A stretch of 64,000 bases of DNA, from assembly GCA_016840165.1 (NCBI GenBank), contig JAEOSU010000038.1:25816-89815 (forward strand), in the 5' to 3' direction. A program made the translations under genes and the position numbers. Of the stretch, positions 48,955-59,014 are shown one piece after another. The first letter of the stretch is position 1. Every line of letters starts with the position of its first letter. This DNA is from Promethearchaeota archaeon. GTDB lineage: Archaea; Asgardarchaeota; Lokiarchaeia; Sigyniarchaeales; SOKP01. The notes below the pieces were generated by a model. That model was not told the origin of the DNA. It ran no database searches and saw nothing but the letters and a program-made list of their open reading frames with translations.

Positions 48955-49701
48955 TTATACTAATAAAATCTTTAGGGGAGTATAGGTTGTTTCTGGGATA
49001 AATGATTCCCCATATGAAGAATCAATTTCGTTACCGCGTAAGATTGCAGTATCTTCTGCCCAATCTAAGACTCTCTCTAATACTTCTTTTTGAGAAGTAT
49101 ACACTTGTGAAAAGATTTCTTTCTTTTTCATCCAATAATGTTCAATATCAACAATTATGAATACTGAGCCTTCAATATATTGAAACTTACATGAAGGTGA
49201 TTCATAATAGTAAACACCATGAGGTTTCCAACTTCGCTCATGGCCTCCATATGCTTTGCCACTGGAACAATGATAGATTGCTTCCCTTGTTATTAAGGAT
49301 AAATTACGATGTACGCGGTGAAAATCAGAAAAATGGGGTATAAGAATGATATTTGGACGCAAATCACGGATCAAATTAGTTATTTGCGAGACCTTATTAC
49401 GTGTTATCTGCAAATCGGTGTAACTCAAACCCACTATCTTACAATTCAAGATTTTTTGGATAGCATCTAATTCAATTTTTCTTTGAGCAAGTATCCGGTC
49501 TTTCTGTTCATTTTTAGCATATCCTCCTAAACCCGATGTTGCTACTACAATGATGATTTCTGAGCCCAACTCTTGGTACTTAAGTAAAGTTCCTCCACAT
49601 GAAATAATCTCATCATCAGGATGCCCTGCAAACACCATAATTCGTTTTGGTACTACAATGGGGATATTTGTATCACAAATGAGATATTGATTTTGCTCCA
49701 T
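48955..49701 (-). CDS. PIG-L/LmbE family deacetylase
   Basis: VFAGHPDDEIISCGGTLLKYQELGSEIIIVVATSG; PHFSDFHRVHRNLSLITREAIYHC. Confidence 0.9.
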   Translation of the reverse strand: MEQNQYLICDTNIPIVVPKRIMVFAGHPDDEIISCGGTLLKYQELGSEIIIVVATSGLGGYAKNEQKDRILAQRKIELDAIQKILNCKIVGLSYTDLQITRNKVSQITNLIRDLRPNIILIPHFSDFHRVHRNLSLITREAIYHCSSGKAYGGHERSWKPHGVYYYESPSCKFQYIEGSVFIIVDIEHYWMKKKEIFSQVYTSQKEVLERVLDWAEDTAILRGNEIDSSYGESFIPETTYTPLKILLV

Positions 49702-49787
49702 AAATAAATGAATGAATTTAATAGGTTAAAAAAGTTATGACAACAAATCAGGAAAAAGTAAACGTGAGAAAGAAAGCTGTTTTGTTT

Positions 49788-50477
49788 TTATTCTCCTCTC
49801 ATAATTTTCTTTAAACGATTAAGTTCTTCTAACATTTCGTCTCGTAAAGAGCTTAATCCTCCTCCAGGTTTAGGTGCTGCCATTGGAGCAGTTGCAGTTG
49901 CAACAGGGGCACCAGGTGGTCTTGGAGTAGCTCCTGCGGGGGGAGCTGCCGGAGGTCCGGGACGTTTAGCAAATGTAGGTGCTTTTACAATACCAGAACT
50001 CGGTGCTTGAGGAGGGGCCGAACCTGGTGCGGGAGGAAGTTTTGGAGCAGGAGGAAGGCCTCCTCTTTTGGGAGGACCGCTACTGGGTGCTTTGGGAGGA
50101 CCACTACTAGCAGGAACCTTAGGAGGTCCAGCAGTAGGTGGTTTAGGTAAGCTAGATGCGGAGGAAGCTGCAGGGGTAGCTGCCGCTGGAGTACCTGTGG
50201 CTGGACTACCACTCAATAAGTTAAAGAGAGTACTTGCCGCAGCAGTTTTTGCGGTACTAGGTGCTGTTGGTCTCGCTATTTGCTTTGAAGAGGTGCTGAC
50301 CGTGGTGACTTCAGGTTCTACAGCGACTTCTTTCAAATCTTTCATTGCTTTATTCAAAGATTTAATAAAATCATTTATTCCCTTAACTGTATCTTCAAGA
50401 TCATCGGATAATGAAGTTAATCCTTTTTTCATAAAATTAATGACGCGTTCTAGTTTTTTTTGTTCTTTAGAAACCAA
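49788..50477 (-). CDS. Proline-rich low-complexity protein with N-terminal and C-terminal helical segments
   Basis: GGLPPAPKLPPAPGSAPPQAPSSG...RPGPPAAPPAGATPRPPGAP flanked by helical ends. Confidence 0.75.
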   Translation of the reverse strand: MVSKEQKKLERVINFMKKGLTSLSDDLEDTVKGINDFIKSLNKAMKDLKEVAVEPEVTTVSTSSKQIARPTAPSTAKTAAASTLFNLLSGSPATGTPAAATPAASSASSLPKPPTAGPPKVPASSGPPKAPSSGPPKRGGLPPAPKLPPAPGSAPPQAPSSGIVKAPTFAKRPGPPAAPPAGATPRPPGAPVATATAPMAAPKPGGGLSSLRDEMLEELNRLKKIMRGE

Positions 50478-50749
50478 TATTTACTCAAATCCTCTCGTTT
50501 TTTCAATAGTAGAATAATTAATATATATTTATAGTGATAATTCTATTATATTAATTTTTATTTTTATTTTTATATTTTTATTAAATTTTTCTATAGACCG
50601 TCCCTAAAAAATTAATTTTCAAATTTCAGCGAAATCTGAAAAAAATAAGTATTAAAAATGCGAAATCTAATAATATTATAAATAGTTATATACTATATTT
50701 CATTTGATAATTTTAATAATAATCCTTTAATATTAATAGGTGGTTTGTT

Positions 50750-51016
50750 ATTCCTAAGCGTGAACTCTTCATTAAAAGAGTCTATGAAATAGTAAATGAG
50801 CTTAAAATACCCTTAATCGATGAGCGAGTGTATGATAAGGTTGGTTTTAGTACTGGCGCTGCTATCGCTAAGGTTACTTTTAAATTCGAAGAAGATGAAA
50901 GTGTAATTCGAGGATTTCTTGGCCTTGCGGAATATTTCCATACAGTTGTTATTAAAAAAGGCGACCAGTTCTTTATTCCTCATGCATCTATTCTCTTTCA
51001 GCTGGTAAGTTCATAA
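50750..51016 (+). CDS. Small hypothetical protein, probable ATT start (listed ORF starts at GTG 50828)
   Basis: AGGTGG motif 6 nt before ATT CCT AAG CGT (MPKRELFIKRVYEIVNELKIPLIDERVYDK...) in frame with the listed ORF. Confidence 0.5.
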   Translation: MPKRELFIKRVYEIVNELKIPLIDERVYDKVGFSTGAAIAKVTFKFEEDESVIRGFLGLAEYFHTVVIKKGDQFFIPHASILFQLVSS

Positions 51017-51183
51017 ATTATTATTTTTTTTACTTTTCTTTTAAATTTTGAGGCTTATTCCTTATATAACCTAATTAAAACAATAATTCTTATATAATTT
51101 GAATTTTAATTTAAATTTAAAAGAAGGAAAACAAAATAAGGATTAATATTTATATAGATCACATAGATTGACACTAAAGGACA

Positions 51184-52404
51184 ATGAGAGATAAAAAATT
51201 AGACCTCTTAACCAAGTTTTTAGATGCATCACAAGTCATTAATATAAAAAAATTAAAGCTGGATGATATTGCCAACTTACCGACCTCAAGCTTTAAGTTT
51301 TTGACAGATGCAGATGCTGCGCTTTTCCAAGAATTATTAAACATCTCAACGATACGTCAATTTGCAGACCTTGACCCAGAGGAACCATTCTCAATCTTAT
51401 ATGAGGATAAAGCTACCAAACGAAAAATTGAACATATTCTCCAAACCGACCTTGAAATTGAGGAAAAGTTGCAAAAAGCGGTAACAATATCTTGTATAAT
51501 TAAGCGGATTCAAGAGGAATCAGAATCCTATGTATCTAAGGAACAAAAAATTGTCGTTACTGGGTTGGCAAATGCTGGAAAAACTACCATTTTACGTAAA
51601 TTTGGTGGTCAAATTGGAATTAAAGATTTAGCGAAACTCGCACCCACAAAAGGAGTACAACGAAAAGAGATAGTCACCCCAGATATGGCGCTAATTTTAT
51701 GGGATTTTGGAGGTCAAGAAGAATACAGAAATGTCTACTTGAGTAATCCTGAAAAATATTTCCTCAAGGTAGATCTAGTGATTTATGTCATTGATCTACA
51801 GGATCCTAAGAACTATGAAAAAAGTATCACCTATTTTAAACAGATCCTTGAAGTTTTCGAAAAATTAGAGGAAAGTCCTTACATCTTAATTTTTATCCAC
51901 AAATTTGATCCTGACGTAAAAGATGACCCTGAAATATTGCTTAACGTCGAATTGATAAAAGATATGATTAAAAATATGTTCCAAGAAACAAATAAGCTCG
52001 AATATGAAATTTATATGAGTTCTATATACTCTGCTATTGCTAGTGAACCAAAATTTTCCAGGTATTTAAAAAATACAATGGCACAAACAGGAGTATTAAC
52101 TGAGGGAAAACTGGAAGGGATGGCAACGGTTTTAGAAAGCACCCTAAACGGAATAATTCGATTATCAGAAAGTGTTATGGGTCAATATAATGAACTGGAC
52201 AGTAGAATAAGATCTCTTGAACGAAAAGTTCCTATTGACAAAGCAGAATTAAAACCTCCAATAAAAACAGAGGAAATCCCTTCCCAAACGCCTAGTCAGC
52301 ACTCTGAGGAAACCATAAGAGAAAGTCGGCATGTAAAATCCGCAATACTGGAAGAATTGAATGAACTTTTTGATAAAACCAAAAGACGTCAAAGTTCAAA
52401 ATAG
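51184..52404 (+). CDS. Rag/Gtr-like small GTPase with N-terminal helical domain
   Basis: TGLANAGKTTI (G1), ILWDFGGQEEYR (G3), FIHKFDPD in place of NKxD, resembling the Rag HKMD. Confidence 0.8.
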   Translation: MRDKKLDLLTKFLDASQVINIKKLKLDDIANLPTSSFKFLTDADAALFQELLNISTIRQFADLDPEEPFSILYEDKATKRKIEHILQTDLEIEEKLQKAVTISCIIKRIQEESESYVSKEQKIVVTGLANAGKTTILRKFGGQIGIKDLAKLAPTKGVQRKEIVTPDMALILWDFGGQEEYRNVYLSNPEKYFLKVDLVIYVIDLQDPKNYEKSITYFKQILEVFEKLEESPYILIFIHKFDPDVKDDPEILLNVELIKDMIKNMFQETNKLEYEIYMSSIYSAIASEPKFSRYLKNTMAQTGVLTEGKLEGMATVLESTLNGIIRLSESVMGQYNELDSRIRSLERKVPIDKAELKPPIKTEEIPSQTPSQHSEETIRESRHVKSAILEELNELFDKTKRRQSSK

Positions 52405-52529
52405 TATCATTACTAATTAGAATATTACTGCGTTTTTTTTGGTGAAAGCCACTTTACGTCATTTTTAAATAGTCGAAGTTGTTACTTATTTATAAGATAA
52501 TTTTTTCTTAAAAAATAGGGATTGATAAT

Positions 52530-53411
52530 ATGAAAAAAACCAAAATAATAGGCATAATTTTGTTTAGTTTACTCCTTTTATCTACTGTGAATCTTGCATC
52601 TGCAGCACCTCCAAGTTATGTCGGTTTTAGCGCGGGTCAAGAATATATTTGGACGCCAAGTATTAATTTTTCAAATATTAATACAACTGCAATATCTTTA
52701 GTTGGACAGGATAATTGGACCCTAGCCTATTCTATGCTTGAGGAGCTACTTGAAAATGAAACAGGGATGACTTTTGATATGCTGGGAGGCGTTGGCCTAA
52801 GGATGATAATTCATAATGTGACCGATGAACTTATTGACTCCGGAATAAGATACTCAGGTGCGTGGTTCAATATGGATGTTTCATATGCTGCAGGTATTTG
52901 GACTCGAGTAGTTAATGCAACTGATTCTACTTATCCTATGATTCGAATTATAAATCCAGCAGATGTAAATGAATCAACATTTATGTATTTATTTAGTAGT
53001 AGTCCATTTATGCCTATAGGATTAAATTATACTTTTGTCGCAACCCAGCTCAATAATTATTTAAGCGGAAACCCTTATACTGCTGGAAATATGAGTTTAG
53101 CCAAAAAAGATAATGGCTTTCAAATTACAATTTATGGAGACTATTTAGAGATGATGCTTGAGAGTATGGGGGAGCCTTTTAATGAAACTACTTTTGAATT
53201 GGATGATGTAATTGGAATTGTGCGATATAATAGTCTGGGTATACTTGAATATGCTTCAGTTTCATATGGAGGATTAATTCTTGCAAGTGCAGCACTCACT
53301 ACTGGTCTCGGTATACCAGGTTTTACTATTCCATTAGTTCTGGGCATATCGGCTGGGACATTAATTACCGTAATCGTTATTGTAAAGAAAAAGAATAAAA
53401 TAATTATTTAA
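52530..53411 (+). CDS. Secreted/membrane-anchored surface protein
   Basis: Signal peptide, N-x-S/T sequons, C-terminal TM helix and KKKNK tail. Confidence 0.65.
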   Translation: MKKTKIIGIILFSLLLLSTVNLASAAPPSYVGFSAGQEYIWTPSINFSNINTTAISLVGQDNWTLAYSMLEELLENETGMTFDMLGGVGLRMIIHNVTDELIDSGIRYSGAWFNMDVSYAAGIWTRVVNATDSTYPMIRIINPADVNESTFMYLFSSSPFMPIGLNYTFVATQLNNYLSGNPYTAGNMSLAKKDNGFQITIYGDYLEMMLESMGEPFNETTFELDDVIGIVRYNSLGILEYASVSYGGLILASAALTTGLGIPGFTIPLVLGISAGTLITVIVIVKKKNKIII

Positions 53412-53461
53412 ATTCTTTCTTTTTTTAATTCACTTAATAATTTTAAATTTAATAACTAAAT

Positions 53462-53734
53462 ATGGAATTTTTAGATTCATTATTCTTTTTAATTATATTA
53501 CTCGTGCTCCTCTGGAGTGTAAAAGCAGATTTATTTTTTGTTATATTTGGATTTGCTGTTTTAATATTTTTTTTATTTCAGTTATTTTTCATTGATCCAC
53601 TTGAAATATTATTTTCAATAACTTCTTTTTTATTATTAAATCCTGCCGGTTTCATTCTGTTATTCATTCCCTCAATAATTTCTATATTGAAATATATAAC
53701 CACAAAAATTTATAAAAAAAAAAGAGCTAAGTAA
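53462..53734 (+). CDS. Small membrane protein
   Basis: Hydrophobic ORF with a lysine-rich C-terminus. Confidence 0.4.
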   Translation: MEFLDSLFFLIILLVLLWSVKADLFFVIFGFAVLIFFLFQLFFIDPLEILFSITSFLLLNPAGFILLFIPSIISILKYITTKIYKKKRAK

Positions 53735-53736
53735 AT

Positions 53737-55386
53737 CTACTCTGTTCTTTTCAACTTTTCTATTCCAATTATTAGCAATAAAAGTGATATGGTAAATGAT
53801 ATGCTAATATTTATCAAGATGATTTGATTGAATCCAACAGTATAATTAAGAAAAGGAGTAAAGGGAATAAAAACAATTAATGATAAAATAAATGATAAAA
53901 CTTGAAGCAATGCTATGACATATATACTAAAATACATAAATTTCCCTTTCTCGTCATAGAGAGGTCTGATGCATTGAATAGCAGTCGCTTGCGTTAAAAT
54001 GATTAAGCTATGTACTAAATATGAAAGAAAAAATACAACAGCCGATAAAGTATCCATTAGAAAAATCAGCGAAAAAATTGCTGTTAATAGAAATGCTAAA
54101 ATCACACAAATAATAGTCATATTATACAAAAAAGAGAAAACGAGAATTTTTACACTTCTAATAGATTTTTTATATAGATAAACTATTTCCTTTGTATGAA
54201 TAAAGACATAAATTCCCATAAAAACCCCAAAAGTTAATCCTCCCATCCAAGATAAAATAAACACTATTGAGTAATTCAAATCAATAACTTCAATTATTAG
54301 AAGTGAATCACCAAATGAAATCTCGGTATTATTTATTAATGGTTTATTTAATGAGAGAGATAAAAATATCCCAAAAACTATATTTAGGGCAATAAGAAAA
54401 ATCATTTTGTTTATATTTTCTTTTTTTCTCACAAATTCCCTAAACTGTGTAATAACGGGAATTCTTATTTTACGTGGAGTTACTTTAGTTATAATTTTTA
54501 AAAAAAACTTTTCAATTTTCTTGGAATATTTTTGCTTTAGTATAGGTTTTTCTAAGTCATAAAATAATTCGGCTTTTTTATATGAAATATAAGCACATAA
54601 TAACGGAACTCCAATGATTAGTATGATATAAAGCCAAAAATTCAAGAAGTAGGTATCGATGGACGTTGGATCTACGAGATGGAGTAAAATATTTGAATAC
54701 CAAAAAGAAGGAAAAAAATTCGTTATGATTTTAAAATCAGGATATACTTCGAATATTTCGAAGATTATATGAAAGCTATATAATGCTAAAATGATTATAA
54801 ATGGTAGAATCGTAAAGAAAAAGTTATTTAGCAATGATTTGCGTGCTTTGGAAAAAATTTTATGTTCTATCCAATTTGCTAAGATATTCCCTACCAATAA
54901 TGCAAAAGCAATTAAAAAAAAAAGATTAATATAAAATAATAGATGATGCCATATAGTTAAATTCGAATTGATTTGCATTAGAACTGCTAAACCTAATGGG
55001 CCTATTGCTAAGACAATTAAAACATAGAATGGTAATTGACCTAAAAATTCGCCTAGAAATATATCTCCCGGTTTTGCGGGAGAAGATGATACTACTTCCT
55101 TTATACCTATTTCAAGTCTTCTGTAGAGCGTGATTAAGGGATAAATTAGGAATACGATAAATAACATCATAAAAGAATATTCAATAATAGGATGAAGAAT
55201 CGTTTCTAAGGAGCTACCATATGTTTTTAAAAGATCCGGTAAAAGTAAATCAATTATATAGGGCCCTAATAAAACTGCCCAGAATAGAAAGAGACCATAA
55301 ATTATCACAAAAAAAACTTTTCTTTGTTTTCTGAACTTAGAGGTCTTTAGTCTTATCTCTTTTTTAGCAATATGATACCAAATCAT
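53737..55386 (-). CDS. ABC transporter permease
   Basis: Polytopic; VSSSPAKPGDIFLGEFLGQLPFY; adjacent ATPase on the same strand. Confidence 0.7.
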   Translation of the reverse strand: MIWYHIAKKEIRLKTSKFRKQRKVFFVIIYGLFLFWAVLLGPYIIDLLLPDLLKTYGSSLETILHPIIEYSFMMLFIVFLIYPLITLYRRLEIGIKEVVSSSPAKPGDIFLGEFLGQLPFYVLIVLAIGPLGLAVLMQINSNLTIWHHLLFYINLFFLIAFALLVGNILANWIEHKIFSKARKSLLNNFFFTILPFIIILALYSFHIIFEIFEVYPDFKIITNFFPSFWYSNILLHLVDPTSIDTYFLNFWLYIILIIGVPLLCAYISYKKAELFYDLEKPILKQKYSKKIEKFFLKIITKVTPRKIRIPVITQFREFVRKKENINKMIFLIALNIVFGIFLSLSLNKPLINNTEISFGDSLLIIEVIDLNYSIVFILSWMGGLTFGVFMGIYVFIHTKEIVYLYKKSIRSVKILVFSFLYNMTIICVILAFLLTAIFSLIFLMDTLSAVVFFLSYLVHSLIILTQATAIQCIRPLYDEKGKFMYFSIYVIALLQVLSFILSLIVFIPFTPFLNYTVGFNQIILINISISFTISLLLLIIGIEKLKRTE

Positions 55387-55413
55387 TTTTTATAATCGAA
55401 GTTTATTATTCAT

Positions 55414-56199
55414 TTATTTCAAAATTCCAGTTTTCTTTTCCCAATTTGATAATTTATTGTTGTTAATGCCCATGAACTTGATATATGCGTCCTCCAAATT
55501 TTTTGCTTTCACTGATTCCATAATTTCTTCAGGAGATCCTTGAATTTTCATTACACCTTTATCTATAATACCAACAATGTCACATAGATCCTCGGCTATA
55601 GTGGTAATATGAGTAGAAATGAAAAATGTTTTGTCTGCGTTATTTATTAGACTAAATATAAGGTTTTTCACCATATTTGCTGCTGCGGGATCAAGATTTG
55701 ATGTTGGTTCATCTAAAAAAACTAGTTTGGGGTCATGAATCAATGTTACACATAAACTTATTTTTTGCTTCATCCCTCTTGAATAGTTTTCTAAGAGATC
55801 ATCTTCCCTCTGGTCTAAATCAAACAGTTCTAATAACTCATCTATTCTCGTAGTTATGATATCCTCTGATAGACGATACAGTGATCCAACAAATTCTAAG
55901 AATTCTCTTGCTGTTAATTTTTCATATAATCCAGGAGATTCAGCTAAAAATCCACAATTCATTTTTACCATATTTTTTTCCTTTTGAATATCATAACCTA
56001 ATACTTTTGCGCTACCAGAGCTAGGTCGGATAATTGCGTTGAGCATTCTAATTGTTGTGGTTTTACCTGCTCCATTTGGACCTAATAGTCCAAAAATCTT
56101 GCCATACGGTATTTTAATACTTAGATTTTTAACTGCTTGAACAGAACCGAAACTTTTAGCTAATTTATCACTGATTATAGCATACTCCTGTGAATTCAT
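55414..56199 (-). CDS. ABC transporter ATP-binding protein
   Basis: GLLGPNGAGKTTTIRML, YSRGMKQKISL, LVFLDEPTSNLDP. Confidence 0.95.
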   Translation of the reverse strand: MNSQEYAIISDKLAKSFGSVQAVKNLSIKIPYGKIFGLLGPNGAGKTTTIRMLNAIIRPSSGSAKVLGYDIQKEKNMVKMNCGFLAESPGLYEKLTAREFLEFVGSLYRLSEDIITTRIDELLELFDLDQREDDLLENYSRGMKQKISLCVTLIHDPKLVFLDEPTSNLDPAAANMVKNLIFSLINNADKTFFISTHITTIAEDLCDIVGIIDKGVMKIQGSPEEIMESVKAKNLEDAYIKFMGINNNKLSNWEKKTGILK

Positions 56200-56584
56200 T
56201 TTATTTTTTAAGAGAATTTTTGATTTACGTTCTATTAGTTATTTATAATAGAAATCAATTTATCCATAATTAAGTTTGACTTTTCTTGTCTTCTTAATAA
56301 ATCATTCAAGAAAGCTAAGAAAACTTTTAAATCACTCACTTAGGTAATAATCAATCTATTAATTAATCAACTACATCTAAGGAAAGTATTTTTTATAATT
56401 TTAGAAAGCAGTAATATATCACATATTCTCTCTAATCAACAATCTTTTCATTTTATATCATCAATTTTGGACATTTTTATCCATTAATTCAATAAATATA
56501 AAAACCTAAATTTTGTCTTATTATCTTAATCCAAAATTTTTTGGAGTCGAATTTATCTATAAATTAAGAATATATTGATGTTCT

Positions 56585-58990
56585 ATGAAAAAATTACAAA
56601 AAAGTAGATTTTTAATTTTATTAACCCTACTTATGGTTTCGAGTTTTTTAATGGTGTTTACCTATTTTCCAGCAGTAGTAGCTGGACCCGATATTCCAAT
56701 GGAAAGTGAGTATAATGGTTGGCATTGGGGAGTAGAGGTGGGTGATGAGCTTTATTTTGAGGCAGAAGCTAACATGAGAAATATGAGTTCTGGAGAGGTT
56801 GTTGCGATTTTTCGTGATATCTGGATTTATAACATTAGCTCGATTGAGAATGTTACAATGGAATGGCTTGGGTTTCATGAGTTTTCAGTAGTAAATGCCA
56901 CACGTTGTTATTATGATCCTGATACCATGGATCTCTTTGCTTGGGCGTCTCCCGAGGAATATGCGGTTTTTGGCTTTAATGAAACTGATCCAATAAATCA
57001 TCGATATCGAGCTGGATTTAGCGCGCTTCCACAAATCCTCCCTCTCAATAATAGTGCTTTAGAGCTTGATATCTTAACACCCGTTATTAATGAAACAATG
57101 TATACTCCATTAGCAGACATGGGTGTTTTTAATGCGTTTAATTATTACGAATATAATCCTGCTGCAAACAGTTTGCGATTTGAAAATTCATCAGGTTATT
57201 ATGCTTATGCTGAGTATTATGGAAATAATGGTACATTAAAATATGGTGAAGCCTCGATTTTAGCCAATATGGGAGATCTAATGATGATAAATGTGACAAT
57301 TCAGCGAGTTTTTAATTATGATATTACTGATGAAGTACAATGGGGCCTTGATATAGGAGAATCCGTTTATTATGATTATTATGAAGGATCTAGCGGATTT
57401 GGCGAAGCATATGATTTAAAACTTACTATAACTAACATAACAGATTATATTGTTCCTACTCCAGTTAATAGCTTTTATTTTGGAGAGGATATCCCAATGG
57501 TCTTCCAAGTTGTATTTGCCAATCTGTATGTGTGGAATGGGACCGATTATGAACTCGATGGTTCAGACTTTGTGATGGGAGCTGCTAATAATTTCTATCC
57601 TATGTTATTCGGAGGAGGAAGTCCTCCAGAATTCTTAATGATAATGCCTACTACTGCAACAGTAGAAGATTTAGAATTCATGTGGAATGAAGATAAATTA
57701 CGTATATGGGGGGCTCCACTTGATACTGTTGAATATAATGACAATGCAGAATTGGAATTTATTATCTCAAATTCAACAGGTTCCGAATATATCAGAGGAA
57801 TAGTTGATAAAACAACGGGTTTATTTAAATCATTATTAGCGCTTATGGGAGAAATTATTTATTATGAGCTAAAAGATATGACTTTAGTTGATTGGGTATT
57901 GGAACCAGAAGATACTTTACATTATAAGATAAATGAGAATGATAATGAAGATTCGATTGTTCGAGCGACAATTCTTGGTACTTTTTCTGTTTTTGCTAAT
58001 ATGACTTTACTTGAATTAGATTCTGGAGGATTATTTACAATACCATCTGATCAGCCAGAACTGCAATTCTTTTCAGCAATAATCGCAGATTTTGAAACTT
58101 GGAATCCTTTAACAGAAACTTGGGATTTTGATGCAAGTGAGATGGTTCTTGGTATGGCAAATACCTATTGGCCATTATCTCCCTTAGCTTTTTCAATGTC
58201 TTATGGCTTTCCAGTACTATTTCCGATGGGAGTAGTAGCTAGTGATTTCTCTGGTTTATTTGGGGCTTATAGTAGCATTTATGATGATATTAGCTATGGT
58301 ACTAATTACGTGACTATGACTAATACAACTTTAAATAGACAGCTCAGGCTTCATTTTGATAGCACATCTGGAATGACAACTTTTCTAGGTGGTTGGATCC
58401 GCCAACCAGGGAGTGCTCCCGATGATTGGAGTTACACTTCTGTCTATCCGTTAATCATCGAGAATCCAATTTTAGGTGTGTCAGAAATTGACATTCAAAG
58501 CATTCTGGTTTCAGATATTGAAATATCAGTCAATCTTAATACTAGCGGAACCTTTGAATATTTATATGCTTTGTATCCCTTTAATCCAGTCAATATTTCT
58601 CTTCCAAACGGAACTGCTCTTTGCTATTTTGATCACATCACAACCCACCCAAGTATGATAAGTGAAAATATTACTTTAACCATTACATTACCACTTTCAA
58701 TTAATCTAGCGACAACTCAAGTGTATTTATTTGCATGGAATGTTTCAGGCTCATCAACATGGGAATTGGCTCCTCCAGAAGCCTATGAAATAAATGTCTT
58801 GACTAATAGTATAATCGTTAGTTATCCTGCATTCTCAGCAGATTCTATTATATTTGCATTGTCTTATGACGCGCCTCCTACCCTTCCGGGAATTCCAGGC
58901 TACAATTCGCTGTTACTCATAATGGGGTTAACTTTGTGCGCAATTATAATTGCAAAAATTAAAAGCAAAAAGAAATTCAAATTTAATTAA
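56585..58990 (+). CDS. Large secreted surface protein with repeated modules and C-terminal TM anchor
   Basis: Signal peptide, sequons, internal similarity, C-terminal hydrophobic helix plus KIKSKKKFKFN. Confidence 0.7.
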   Translation: MKKLQKSRFLILLTLLMVSSFLMVFTYFPAVVAGPDIPMESEYNGWHWGVEVGDELYFEAEANMRNMSSGEVVAIFRDIWIYNISSIENVTMEWLGFHEFSVVNATRCYYDPDTMDLFAWASPEEYAVFGFNETDPINHRYRAGFSALPQILPLNNSALELDILTPVINETMYTPLADMGVFNAFNYYEYNPAANSLRFENSSGYYAYAEYYGNNGTLKYGEASILANMGDLMMINVTIQRVFNYDITDEVQWGLDIGESVYYDYYEGSSGFGEAYDLKLTITNITDYIVPTPVNSFYFGEDIPMVFQVVFANLYVWNGTDYELDGSDFVMGAANNFYPMLFGGGSPPEFLMIMPTTATVEDLEFMWNEDKLRIWGAPLDTVEYNDNAELEFIISNSTGSEYIRGIVDKTTGLFKSLLALMGEIIYYELKDMTLVDWVLEPEDTLHYKINENDNEDSIVRATILGTFSVFANMTLLELDSGGLFTIPSDQPELQFFSAIIADFETWNPLTETWDFDASEMVLGMANTYWPLSPLAFSMSYGFPVLFPMGVVASDFSGLFGAYSSIYDDISYGTNYVTMTNTTLNRQLRLHFDSTSGMTTFLGGWIRQPGSAPDDWSYTSVYPLIIENPILGVSEIDIQSILVSDIEISVNLNTSGTFEYLYALYPFNPVNISLPNGTALCYFDHITTHPSMISENITLTITLPLSINLATTQVYLFAWNVSGSSTWELAPPEAYEINVLTNSIIVSYPAFSADSIIFALSYDAPPTLPGIPGYNSLLLIMGLTLCAIIIAKIKSKKKFKFN

Positions 58991-59014
58991 TTCTTTCTTT
59001 TTTTATTATTATTT

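Noticed and set aside
50068-50517. 149-aa plus-strand ORF rich in Gly/Ala/Leu
   Set aside because: Antisense to the proline-rich gene; long frame results from local GC-rich low-complexity sequence.
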